Shown here: positions 51,464 through 59,693 of the stretch, one piece after another | How positions within the stretch are numbered: position 1 is the first letter of the stretch | Layout: each line of letters begins with the position of its first letter | Source: Mucilaginibacter gotjawali | Lineage (GTDB): Bacteria > Bacteroidota > Bacteroidia > Sphingobacteriales > Sphingobacteriaceae | Direction: 5' to 3' | Length of the DNA stretch: 64,000 nucleotides | NCBI RefSeq assembly: GCF_002355435.1 | Contig: NZ_AP017313.1 | Location: 1,178,001-1,242,000, forward strand | Program-made: the position numbers and the translations under genes | Notes under the pieces: model-generated | Told to the model about the DNA's origin: nothing | Databases searched by the model: none | What the model saw: only the letters and a program-made list of their open reading frames with translations

Positions 51464-53524
51464 TTACCCCAGTTTCACCAACTCCACCTTTACAGGCTGC
51501 CCCTTACGCCAGGCATCTATTTTATTGATATAGTAGTAAGCGCTGTCCTGCTGAATGTAAACCGGTATCAACAGGTCGAGTTCGAGGATGTCACGCGGGG
51601 TGAGTAAAATATAACGCACCACTTTTTTGGTTTGGGTCAGGATTTTTTCCAATTCGGGGTAATACTGTTTGCGCAGATCTTCAAACATCAGGCTGGCCTG
51701 CCCAAAACCAGGTCCGAGGTCGGGGGCGTCGGGTTTGTAGAAATACGGGGTACTAATAATGTCATTTATCACCCTGGCAGGGTTAATGCCGTCGGTAAAT
51801 TTTACGGTTTTACCTATTTCGCCAATTTTTAACTTCTGATCTATCAGGATCCGTGGCACCACACTTATCGTGAAATCATTGCCACCGCTGTTTTGATCGA
51901 TCATGGTTATTTGCGCAACGCTGCCGCCGTAGTAGGGCCTGTTAAAACTCGGCCCGAATGGACTTTGTACCAGGGTAGCGCTTGCCGGCAAAGTTTGGTC
52001 GGCAATGCGTATTTGCGACCAGCCGTATTTTAACGGTAAAAGGTTTTCGTCGGTTTGGTATTGCATGTAATTTACCTGCGCATAATTGCCCAACTGGAAA
52101 GTAACCTGTTTGCCCTGGTTAAGGCATTTGTTGCTCCAGTCCCTGGCAATTGGGATATTATTTACAATATCTTTAAATGAATTGAAAGAAACTGTTTTAT
52201 TGGTGTTATCCGTTTGGCAGATGATGCCAAAACGCTGCAGGGTATCTTTTAAAAGGTCTTTTTGTGAGATATCCGGAAAAATACGCTCGCATTGAACGGT
52301 TTGGCCATATAATACAATTTGATTAGCTGATTTAATGACCAGTTCGGCCCCGGCTGCCATAGTAAAAATAGATTGCGAGTAACCATTGAACTGATATATT
52401 GCCTTTATCATTCCACCCGCCGGTAAATCTGCGGACGCAGAAACTATGGTTTTTGGTGTAACAGTATAACCGTGCCGATAAGGCCCCAGCCTGATGAGTG
52501 AAGGATTATTGGACAGGTAATAGTTAGTAGTAGCCAGTGTTACATCGCCATTCGCAGGATCAGTGTAAATAATTTTTATATCAATGTTAGCCGCATAGCT
52601 GCCGTTGTAGTTGCCATAAAAGTAAAACGAGGGAATGGTAAGCGTAATGTTTACGCTGTTGCGTATAGTGCTGGTATAAATACCTGTTGATGCATTATAA
52701 AACCCATTTGGATTGTAAGTAACCCCGGGAAATACAACCATGCCAACGTTTACACCCGCTTTGCTGTATTTAACTGTTAGCGCCGAAGGCAGGTTTACAT
52801 CGCATCCACGGCTGTCAACCTGGTTTTGATAATCAGCACCATGCTCAAAACTCCCGTTTGAGAATTGAGCGATCATCAGAGGATAAAGCGGATCGCCCAT
52901 TAATGACCCTGAAGCTTTATAGCCAGTTGATTTTAATAACAGATCGATGGCTGTTTTGATAAAAAAGCCTGGGCGCAGGTTATGCACGTCAATGGACGTC
53001 GTAAAATCATCGGTCATATAGCCGTAATCAATGATGGGATAGATCCAGCCATCGGTTTTGGTTTGCGAATCAGCCGCTGAATTGATATCCCATGTATGGT
53101 CATAGGGCTGCCAAACCAGATTTTGCCCGTAATTGCTCCAGATACTGGTGCTATCGCCCATATCATACAACTTGCCGCCAATGCTGTCAAAAAAGTCGGT
53201 ATTGCCTGATAATATAGTAATGTTAGCCGTATCCTGCTCGATTCCGTTTAATTCGCCAATCCCGTAAGGCACTATTTCAAGGCCGTCCTGGATGATCTTA
53301 GCCTCATACTTTTGATAGGGCAAATTAGTGGCAAAAGCCATATCATCCGGAAAGCCCAGTATTTGCCGGTTACGCTGGGTTAAAGGCAGTTTAAACTGGT
53401 TGCTGGTATTACCCTGCTGGTTTTGTACTTCGGCCAGGTTATTGATCTGGAAAGTGAGCGCGATAGGGCTGTCATCGCTCAGGTCGACTAATTGGTCATT
53501 TATGTAAAGTTGGATTTGGTCCAT
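51464..53524 (-). CDS. Large tail/baseplate protein
   Basis: 686 residues. It begins MDQIQLYINDQLVDLSDDSP and has LTFQINNLAEVQNQQGNTSN with FKLPLTQRNRQILGFPDD, a pattern common to a family of large Bacteroidota prophage tail proteins upstream or downstream of the tape measure. The C-terminal part (VVRYILLTPRDILELDLLIP, DSAYYYINKIDAWRKGQPVK) looks like a hub domain. A baseplate hub or tail-tip role is inferred from size and position. Confidence 0.6.
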   Translation of the reverse strand: MDQIQLYINDQLVDLSDDSPIALTFQINNLAEVQNQQGNTSNQFKLPLTQRNRQILGFPDDMAFATNLPYQKYEAKIIQDGLEIVPYGIGELNGIEQDTANITILSGNTDFFDSIGGKLYDMGDSTSIWSNYGQNLVWQPYDHTWDINSAADSQTKTDGWIYPIIDYGYMTDDFTTSIDVHNLRPGFFIKTAIDLLLKSTGYKASGSLMGDPLYPLMIAQFSNGSFEHGADYQNQVDSRGCDVNLPSALTVKYSKAGVNVGMVVFPGVTYNPNGFYNASTGIYTSTIRNSVNITLTIPSFYFYGNYNGSYAANIDIKIIYTDPANGDVTLATTNYYLSNNPSLIRLGPYRHGYTVTPKTIVSASADLPAGGMIKAIYQFNGYSQSIFTMAAGAELVIKSANQIVLYGQTVQCERIFPDISQKDLLKDTLQRFGIICQTDNTNKTVSFNSFKDIVNNIPIARDWSNKCLNQGKQVTFQLGNYAQVNYMQYQTDENLLPLKYGWSQIRIADQTLPASATLVQSPFGPSFNRPYYGGSVAQITMIDQNSGGNDFTISVVPRILIDQKLKIGEIGKTVKFTDGINPARVINDIISTPYFYKPDAPDLGPGFGQASLMFEDLRKQYYPELEKILTQTKKVVRYILLTPRDILELDLLIPVYIQQDSAYYYINKIDAWRKGQPVKVELVKLG

Positions 53525-53682
53525 GTGTTTTGTTGGAAAGTTGTAATGTTGAAAGGTTTTAATGTTGGAAGCCTGTAGCGTCGGAAAATTTTAATGTCGA
53601 GATGATTTTATAAAAAGTGCGGGAATTGCGAGAAACAAATGCACAACATTTCAACTTTAAAACCTTCCAACATTTCAACAAT
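53525..53682. repeat. Inverted word repeat between two large tail genes
   Basis: TTGTTGGAAAGTTGTAATG and GGTTTTAATGTTGGAAG at 53528-53575 face ACAACATTTCAACTTTAAAA and CCTTCCAACATTTCAAC at 53640-53682, giving a long imperfect stem. Confidence 0.85.
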
Positions 53683-53683
53683 A

Positions 53684-55804
53684 TTACTGGCTCTGGATAT
53701 TAATTGAAGGCATATTAAACGTTACACTGAATGGCGCCTGCCCGTTAATGGTTTCGTACTCGCTGAAGGTGGCGGTGTTTAATACGATGGTTTGCCATTT
53801 AACCGGGTTTTTATTTACCAGCATTTGCACTTTGGGCGAATATTTGATGGACTGCAGGCCCTTGATATCGTTTATAGAAAGATCCTCGGCCATTACTTTC
53901 ATTTTCTGCCCTGCACTTTTACCTATTACTTCTTCAATGCCATCCTGGTTGGCCCAGTCTGATACGTAGTTTTTGATGATCACCGCGTTTTGCACATCAA
54001 GCGAAACTTCCTGGTTGTAAACAAAACGATAATAGTTCCAGCATCCGCTTAAACCTATCCAGCGCAGGTAAACCGATTGTTCGTCAACCGCATCATCAAC
54101 CCTTACGGTTTGGGTTTGGGTAACGACATGCGCAACACCATTGCTATCGTTATACATCAGCGTGAGCTCAAAATAATAAACATCGCTATCGAAAACGGCG
54201 TTAACCAGCAGCCGGTTTAAACCCAATTGCGCCGGTAAGTTTGTATTGCCCGATGTTTGCCGGGCAATCACCAGCTTGCCGCCATCCTGGTTCAACAGCC
54301 AGGTGCCGTCTTCGTTAAGCAGGTAGCTGTTTGTGGTACCGGACAATGGGTTGCGGTTAATATCAAGCGGAACAAGGTTGCAATACAATTGCAGGCCCAA
54401 TAGTTCTTCACTATAAATAAAACCAATATCAAATGGGTAACCATTCGAAAAGGCAGGTTCGGCAAAATCTGTTACCCATTTTGCCAGCTGGCTGTTAGTA
54501 GTAACCGAAGGGAAAGGCACATAAGCGGCCAGGTTGCCGCCGTAATTATCGCCCAGTTGTTTTGCGGCGTATACAACGTAATAGGGTGTGCTTACGGGCA
54601 CATAGGTTAAGCTTTGTGTGCCGGTTAGTTTGCCGTCCCAGTATTCGGCATAAGCCACCTGGTAACTTGCGCTTAAGTTGCTGTCGCGATAATTAATTTG
54701 GGTAAAGTTACTATCGTCCTTAGCGCGCAACAGGCTTTGCAAAAAGTTACTGATGTCAGCCTTAACCAGGCCGGTATTATCGGGCCTGTTGGTTGAAATA
54801 ATGGTATTTTGCTGCCCGCTGACAGGGTCCTGGTAAGTAATTTTTGTACGCACCTGGTAAAACGGGCGATTGGTGTTGCTGTTGATGTAACCGGTTGCAT
54901 TTGAAATGTAAGGCGTGTTGATCACCAGGCTGCCATCATCCTTTACTTCATTTACCTGGTAGGTGCCGGTATAAACGCCGGCATTTATATAAACCAAAAC
55001 GGGGCTGTTGTTGGTGAGTACTATGTTTTGCTTAACAGCGTTCGCATTGGCATTGTTATAGGCTTTAACTGCAGCAATAAGGGCCGTTTTATCGCAATTG
55101 GCCATTATTGCGGCGTTTCCGCTCAGGGTATCCAATGAAACGGAGATCACGTCAAAATCTTTCCGCTGATAGGTAAAAACTACCGGGTTAAATGCCGCAT
55201 TCCAGCGGGAAACATTGCCTCCTGTTAAACTAACGGACGGATCGCTGACGAGTAAGCCGCTCAATACGGGGATAGTGATGGCCGAAACATTGATGCATCC
55301 ATTGGCATCGCTTACATAAACATTTTTTAGCCCACCGGTTAAACCCGCAAATATGGGAGATGACTGAAAGGTAATATTATCAAGGCTATAAGTAATTGGC
55401 CCGTAGCTTGAAGTTGCCTGCACCGTAATTTGCCCATCGGCGGTGCCGGGTGAAGATTCGGGTTTATCGACGATAATAGTATTGATCACCAGGTCGCAAA
55501 CATTTACCGGCGGCGGGTTGGCCGGTTCGGTGCTGATGCTGTCGATAGTGAATTTGGTGTAATAGGGGGTAGTGGTACTTGAGTCGCTTAGCTCGCCGTG
55601 GTACACCGCATACGTTTGACCGGCGATAATTTGTGAACCCTGGTAAATTACCCCGTTTAAGTTTTGCGTAAAATAAACGGTAACATTGTTTCCGTTAGCC
55701 GGCTGGCCGGTGTCGGCGTCAAACAGCGAAATAAGGATTTCACCGTATATTTTGGTCCCTTCTGTACCCGTTGCGCCCGGGCCTATAGTTGCGAATAATG
55801 CCAT
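53684..55804 (-). CDS. Large tail structural protein with SprB-like repeat
   Basis: 706 residues. The start (MALFATIGPGATGTEGTKIY) is a beta domain. Residues about 105-180 contain one SprB-type unit (PGTADGQITVQATSSYGPIT, FAGLTGGLKNVYVSDANGC), a module otherwise found in gliding adhesins of this phylum. The remaining beta-rich body includes SYLLNEDGTWLLNQDG and a conserved C-terminus (MKVMAEDLSINDIKGLQSIK). Probable baseplate or receptor-contact protein. Confidence 0.58.
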   Translation of the reverse strand: MALFATIGPGATGTEGTKIYGEILISLFDADTGQPANGNNVTVYFTQNLNGVIYQGSQIIAGQTYAVYHGELSDSSTTTPYYTKFTIDSISTEPANPPPVNVCDLVINTIIVDKPESSPGTADGQITVQATSSYGPITYSLDNITFQSSPIFAGLTGGLKNVYVSDANGCINVSAITIPVLSGLLVSDPSVSLTGGNVSRWNAAFNPVVFTYQRKDFDVISVSLDTLSGNAAIMANCDKTALIAAVKAYNNANANAVKQNIVLTNNSPVLVYINAGVYTGTYQVNEVKDDGSLVINTPYISNATGYINSNTNRPFYQVRTKITYQDPVSGQQNTIISTNRPDNTGLVKADISNFLQSLLRAKDDSNFTQINYRDSNLSASYQVAYAEYWDGKLTGTQSLTYVPVSTPYYVVYAAKQLGDNYGGNLAAYVPFPSVTTNSQLAKWVTDFAEPAFSNGYPFDIGFIYSEELLGLQLYCNLVPLDINRNPLSGTTNSYLLNEDGTWLLNQDGGKLVIARQTSGNTNLPAQLGLNRLLVNAVFDSDVYYFELTLMYNDSNGVAHVVTQTQTVRVDDAVDEQSVYLRWIGLSGCWNYYRFVYNQEVSLDVQNAVIIKNYVSDWANQDGIEEVIGKSAGQKMKVMAEDLSINDIKGLQSIKYSPKVQMLVNKNPVKWQTIVLNTATFSEYETINGQAPFSVTFNMPSINIQSQ

Positions 55805-55870
55805 GTTGGTTAAATTGGTTGATTGAGTTGGATTGAGTTAGAATGAGTTAAAACAGGTTGATTAAGGACA
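55805..55870. repeat. Word repeat upstream of the large tail gene
   Basis: Direct copies of GTTGATTGAGTTGGATTGAG-type words; only weak inverted pairing. Same word family as 39303-39400 and 41703-41823. Confidence 0.65.
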
Positions 55871-55876
55871 ATGCCT

Positions 55877-56311
55877 TCAGACTATCAAATCTGTAATTTG
55901 CTTGCTGATCTCGGTGGCAATAGCTTCCAGTATGGGGTTTAGGTGGTTGTTGATATTATCATCCCCCAATGGTTCTGATAGTATGCCCGGTTTACCTTTA
56001 AACCCTTTTTTATCGATTGACTTTTTGATGGCCCAGGCCGCCTTATCCGGAATGCCTTTTTCGCGGCACCATTGCTGTATGCGCTGTATCATCGGCGGAT
56101 CGCCCGGCACGGCATTTGGCCCCGTTGGCCCGCGGCCGGTTTCTAAAAGCCTCATATAGTTGGGCAAGTTCAATTGCACACTATTATCCTGCTGGGTAAT
56201 AGTTAACTGTTTGGCCGTTTGCCCGGTGGCACTGCTCCCCGCTGCCTGCAGGGAGTTGATAATATCGGTTTTAAGCAGTTGGAGGAGTTGGAGGAGTTGG
56301 GTGTTGTTCAT
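55877..56311 (-). CDS. Minor head/tail protein (HK97 gp10-like position)
   Basis: 144 residues. NLPNYMRLLETGRGPTGPNA and PPMIQRIQQWCREKGIPDKA resemble the core of small phage proteins that join head and tail, and the C-terminus is helical (NHLNPILEAIATEISKQITD). It lies between the tail-terminator-like gene and the large tail gene. The role is inferred. Confidence 0.5.
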   Translation of the reverse strand: MNNTQLLQLLQLLKTDIINSLQAAGSSATGQTAKQLTITQQDNSVQLNLPNYMRLLETGRGPTGPNAVPGDPPMIQRIQQWCREKGIPDKAAWAIKKSIDKKGFKGKPGILSEPLGDDNINNHLNPILEAIATEISKQITDLIV

Positions 56312-56317
56312 TGTTTT

Positions 56318-56416
56318 GGTCCATAGTCCATAGTCGATGGACCATGGACATTGTTTGTGAAGTGGTGATTACAGCAGAGGTTTTGCCATGGTCTATGGTC
56401 CATTGACCATGGTCTA
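56318..56416. repeat. Inverted repeat of CCATGGTC words
   Basis: GGTCCATAGTCCATAGTCGA and TGGACCATGG on the left face GCCATGGTCTATGGTCC and CATTGACCATGGTC on the right. A junction repeat with its own word, different from the neighbouring junctions. Confidence 0.8.
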
Positions 56417-56863
56417 GCTAAAGCTATCAAAATACATTGTAGCTAAAGTGATAGTCAAATTTACCCCGGTAGTATTCACATCAAACTTATTATACACGGG
56501 CAGGCATTTGGCTTTGTCGCCGGCTTTTATCCTGAAATAGCGGCCTTCGCCTTCACGGTATTTGGATGCTTTTACAATAAACTCATTGGCCAGCGAGAGC
56601 GCCTGTGTTACATAGGTCTCGTTATCCGCCGTGTATTGGTCGAAGTCTGTCTTAAAAAGGAACTCCAAATAAATGGAGAAGGTATTATCCACCGAGCCAT
56701 TTACCTGAGGCGAAACGTCAATAGGCTGCAAGGGGTACATAAAAACGCAGGGGAAAGACGCATCGTCGGCCAGTTGGTTTAGTTCGTTAGCGGTGCCGTA
56801 TACAAAGGTTGGGGTATTGGTTAGGGTTTGTACAACGGCTTCAATTTGATTACGGATGGGCAT
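56414..56863 (-). CDS. Tail-terminator-like protein
   Basis: 149 residues (MPIRNQIEAVVQTLTNTPTF, then FPCVFMYPLQPIDVSPQVNG and LEFLFKTDFDQYTADNETYV). Alternating strands and size fit tail completion or terminator proteins of siphoviruses. No motif is diagnostic; the assignment rests on place and shape. Confidence 0.5.
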   Translation of the reverse strand: MPIRNQIEAVVQTLTNTPTFVYGTANELNQLADDASFPCVFMYPLQPIDVSPQVNGSVDNTFSIYLEFLFKTDFDQYTADNETYVTQALSLANEFIVKASKYREGEGRYFRIKAGDKAKCLPVYNKFDVNTTGVNLTITLATMYFDSFS

Positions 56864-56865
56864 GT

Positions 56866-57042
56866 TTTAGAGATTAGAGATTAGTTAATTAGAGATTAGT
56901 TGTTTTTAAGTCCGGAAACCTGCCTGCCGGTAGGTATGGTCAGTAAAGACCGAAAGTCCTGAAGATGATTTATTGTTGTTTGATAGAAACTCTTTAACTG
57001 AAATTCTTTCTTTCGGACTTTCGGACTTTCCTGACTTTCGGA
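56866..57042. repeat. Compound junction repeat
   Basis: AGAGATTAGAGATTAG-type direct words at 56871-56900, a CCTGCCTGCCGGTAGG palindrome near 56921-56936 and inverted copies of the GACTTTCGGACTTTCC word (56940-56960 against 57008-57045). No gene is seen. Confidence 0.7.
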
Positions 57043-57338
57043 CTACGAAGTCAGCAACTCCCCATACCGCTTCTGGTACTCAGCTTCTGTCTTATTTAAC
57101 AAAAGCTTAGTGAGCACGCGTTCGTAGGGCATGTTTAATATTTCCGTCCATTTGGTAATGTCGCCGCCGGAAAGGGAATTTATGGTGTTGATGTATTTAA
57201 ACTTTTCAAAAGCCTGGATCCCTGCCTTTTTTTCCAGAACTGACGGAGCCGAAGCGAGTAGCCTGTTTTCGGTTTCGATAAGGAGGGATAACAGGTAAAA
57301 AAATGTTTGGCTATGGGCAGCGCCTCCGTTACCCTTAG
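57043..57338 (-). other. Out-of-frame C-terminal extension of the tail-chaperone-like gene
   Basis: After the stop of the upstream gene, the -1 frame stays open for 52 codons (57338-57180) and reads LRVTEALPIAKHFFTCYPSL, then SKPKTGYSLRLRQFWKK. One further -1 shift at a run of seven A (T7, 57227-57233 on +) would continue into KAGIQAFEKFKYINTINSL and PYERVLTKLLLNKTEAEYQ, ending at 57043. None of these frames has a usable ATG, GTG or TTG near its start. The protein-like composition in both segments argues that they belong to one longer product of about 279 residues, made by frameshifting or hidden by base-calling errors. Confidence 0.6.
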
Positions 57339-57880
57339 TTTTTTATTTCGGCACAAAATTCTTCAGCTTCATATTCATTATATTTCTTACCTGTTGCCCT
57401 GCAATAAAAATAATGGGCAAGCACCTGGCAACAGGCTTTTAATGATGGCTTAAAGTTTTGTTGCCAATCATCGGGGCCATATTTTTCGATATGTTGGGTT
57501 ATTTCGTCGCCAATAATTTCGCGGGCGGCCATAAATGCCCCGGCAGGTTCAACCGATAAGTTTTGCATCACGTTTACAGTATGGGCGCCTTCCGTTAAAT
57601 TAAAAGTTATTTTTTTGGGGATGTCGTCGCTGTTGTACAACCATGCGATCTGGGCAGATAACAGCAGTACCGTTTCGCCAAATTGCTGCAGATCATCAAA
57701 GTTTTTAATGTTTTGCAATTGGTCAAGTTCAATGCCCGAAAGGATACTGATGGCTTCCAGGTCGTTTAGCTCGGGCTTATCCTGCATTTCGATCAGTTGG
57801 CCGAGCGTGATTTCATTTACTACGGAGGGGATTTTAACGCTGATTTTCCCCGTAATGGTTTTTATGGTTTTTTCTATCAT
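57335..57880 (-). CDS. Tail assembly chaperone-like protein
   Basis: 181 residues in the zero frame (MIEKTIKTITGKISVKIPSV; LGQLIEMQDKPELNDLEAIS; NVMQNLSVEPAGAFMAAREI; SLKACCQVLAHYFYCRATGK). It is a helical protein with no transmembrane segment, placed between the large terminase and the tail-terminator-like gene. It ends at a TAA directly after an A-AAA-AAC slippery heptamer, the arrangement that produces gpG/gpGT in long-tailed phages. The identification as a chaperone rests on that layout; the family name is not certain. Confidence 0.6.
   Translation of the reverse strand: MIEKTIKTITGKISVKIPSVVNEITLGQLIEMQDKPELNDLEAISILSGIELDQLQNIKNFDDLQQFGETVLLLSAQIAWLYNSDDIPKKITFNLTEGAHTVNVMQNLSVEPAGAFMAAREIIGDEITQHIEKYGPDDWQQNFKPSLKACCQVLAHYFYCRATGKKYNEYEAEEFCAEIKN
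57338..57344 (-). promoter_or_regulatory. Candidate programmed -1 frameshift site (A-AAA-AAC)
   Basis: The minus-strand codons are GAA ATA AAA AAC TAA, so the heptamer AAAAAAC is in the exact X-XXY-YYZ phase and lies directly before the stop. A small stem (GGGTA with TGCCC) can form three bases further on. Slippage would fuse the upstream protein to the -1 frame extension. Confidence 0.55.
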
Positions 57881-57931
57881 GTTTTAATGGATTTCACCGA
57901 TTTGGTTTTGATTTCACCGATAACATACTTT

Positions 57932-59152
57932 TTACTTAAGCAGATGGGCTGCAGCAAAATCAAACCATGGTTGTGCAGATGCAGGCATCCGGCTTTTTAT
58001 ATTCCCTTTTTTACCCGCGCCTAATTTATTAAGGGCCACGTAGCGCAACGGATCTATCAGATGGTTCCATCGGTCAACAGGTTCGTTCAATGTGCGGCCA
58101 GAACGATCGGTTTTCCATTTATACCTGCTTAACTCATTGCGCAGGTTAACGCTTCGCCGCGTGATCTTCAATTCATATCTTTTCAAAATATCGATGGAAA
58201 TTTTAACGCTATCGGGCCCTTTTTTGGCCGGGTTGATGTGCCAGCCCATGCGCCGCAGTTCTTCAATTGATTTGGGTTCCGCACTGTCGGCCACTATTTC
58301 ATCTTTTTTACTGATGCCGCTTTCAATAAGTTTGCCGGCTATATCGGGGTTGGTTAAACCTGTTTCGTAAAACATTTCATCAACCCAAAGCGCACCGTCG
58401 TGTTTATAAACCATAATAAAACCCGTTTCATCATTGGTATAACCAAAATCAAGGCCGGCTGCCAATAATTGTCTGTTTTCGGGCAACTCGTCAACTATTT
58501 TCCAGTTGTTTAGTACCAGGCCGCTTATTTTGCCGGTAAGGCCGCGGGCATAAACGCGCCATAGTTCTTCATCCACAACCTTTAACGATTCTATTTTATC
58601 CCTTAACTGCTGCGATAAAAATGGGTTGTGCCGGTGGTCTGATATGATGAGCTGTACCCCCGGCCGCCCCAAAAGGTTATCATGTACCCAGAAGGCTATA
58701 TTGGGGTTAAAATCGATAAAAATCTTTTGGCGCGTACGCAATGCCAGTTCGCAATAAACTTCCCAGGACACGCCGTTGGCCTCGTTTACAAAAAGGTAGT
58801 CGCGCTTCCCTGACTTTGCATCCTGGGCATTATCATAGCTTTTAAACTCAATTAAACTGCCGTTGTGGAACTCAAACAGCCTGTCGGTTTTGTTATAGTT
58901 TTTTATCGCTGCCCGCAACACTTCGGATGAGCCGTAAATATTTGCAGCATCGCGCAGCGCACCGGCTTTAAGGTTGGGAATGTCCTGCCCAACTACTGTA
59001 ATTACCAGTTTTTCGGTACTGCCGGCAAGGCAAAACAGCACTTGTTCAATAGCGTAAGTCTTACCGCTGCTGGTGCCGCCCTGGTTAATAACTATATGGG
59101 CACTGCTATTATAATTCTGCCTGAAAAGGGCCGTAGCTGTCTGATCTGCCAT
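57932..59152 (-). CDS. Phage terminase large subunit
   Basis: 406 residues. The ATPase domain has Walker A GGTSSGKT (Lys31), Walker B with catalytic Glu in DYLFVNEAN, and a motif-III-like LALRTRQKIFIDFNP. The nuclease domain shows the three acidic positions expected for an RNase H fold: AGLDFGYTNDETG, EIVADSAEPKSIEEL and WNHLIDPLRYVAL. It resembles the PBSX/Terminase_3 group. It packages DNA into the prohead through the portal. All key residues are intact. Confidence 0.93.
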   Translation of the reverse strand: MADQTATALFRQNYNSSAHIVINQGGTSSGKTYAIEQVLFCLAGSTEKLVITVVGQDIPNLKAGALRDAANIYGSSEVLRAAIKNYNKTDRLFEFHNGSLIEFKSYDNAQDAKSGKRDYLFVNEANGVSWEVYCELALRTRQKIFIDFNPNIAFWVHDNLLGRPGVQLIISDHRHNPFLSQQLRDKIESLKVVDEELWRVYARGLTGKISGLVLNNWKIVDELPENRQLLAAGLDFGYTNDETGFIMVYKHDGALWVDEMFYETGLTNPDIAGKLIESGISKKDEIVADSAEPKSIEELRRMGWHINPAKKGPDSVKISIDILKRYELKITRRSVNLRNELSRYKWKTDRSGRTLNEPVDRWNHLIDPLRYVALNKLGAGKKGNIKSRMPASAQPWFDFAAAHLLK

Positions 59153-59242
59153 AAAAAACTGTAATTAATTGATATTTAGCGGCCAAGCTGTTGCATTATT
59201 GATAAAACAAATGGTACATTTAACCTGAAAAAGGTTGTGGCC

Positions 59243-59692
59243 ATGAAATTTAAGTGTTTGTTACTGAGTGTTGTTGTTTTAATGTGCTTGTGGTCATGCA
59301 AAAAAAACACCGCTACACCTGTACCCACCGTTAGCATTGTAGGTAAATGGCAGTTGGTTAAACAATACTCATTGCTGTTTAATAATGGTACGGTGATAGA
59401 CAGCATCAAAAAATCGAAATTTACAAACAACGATTTTGTTCAATATTTAAGTGATGGTACCGGCTATTATTCAAAATCCACACCTACGGGGCCAAGCCTG
59501 AGCGAATTCACCTATACCATAAAGGGATCGATTATAACCGAATTTATAAGTATTGAAAACAAAGGTGTGCCCGAAACGGTAACCAGTTTAACTGCCAATA
59601 GTTTATCGGTGCATATTGAATCATTGGTTCCTGATCCTAATGATCCTTCTGTTTATGATACCGAAAAAGACGATCTGAGCTATACCAAATAG
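59243..59692 (+). CDS. Small lipoprotein between the terminase genes
   Basis: 149 residues from ATG 59243, with an AAAGG 12 bases upstream (a GTG six bases earlier is less likely). A lipoprotein signal (LLSVVVLMCLWSC then KKN) precedes a lipocalin-like beta protein (IVGKWQLVKQYSLLFNNGTV; DFVQYLSDGTGYYSKS). Such DUF-type lipoproteins are common in this phylum. It is read against the terminase genes and splits them, which marks it as a moron insertion. Its stop is one base from the stop of the small terminase. Confidence 0.7.
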   Translation: MKFKCLLLSVVVLMCLWSCKKNTATPVPTVSIVGKWQLVKQYSLLFNNGTVIDSIKKSKFTNNDFVQYLSDGTGYYSKSTPTGPSLSEFTYTIKGSIITEFISIENKGVPETVTSLTANSLSVHIESLVPDPNDPSVYDTEKDDLSYTK

Positions 59693-59693
59693 A

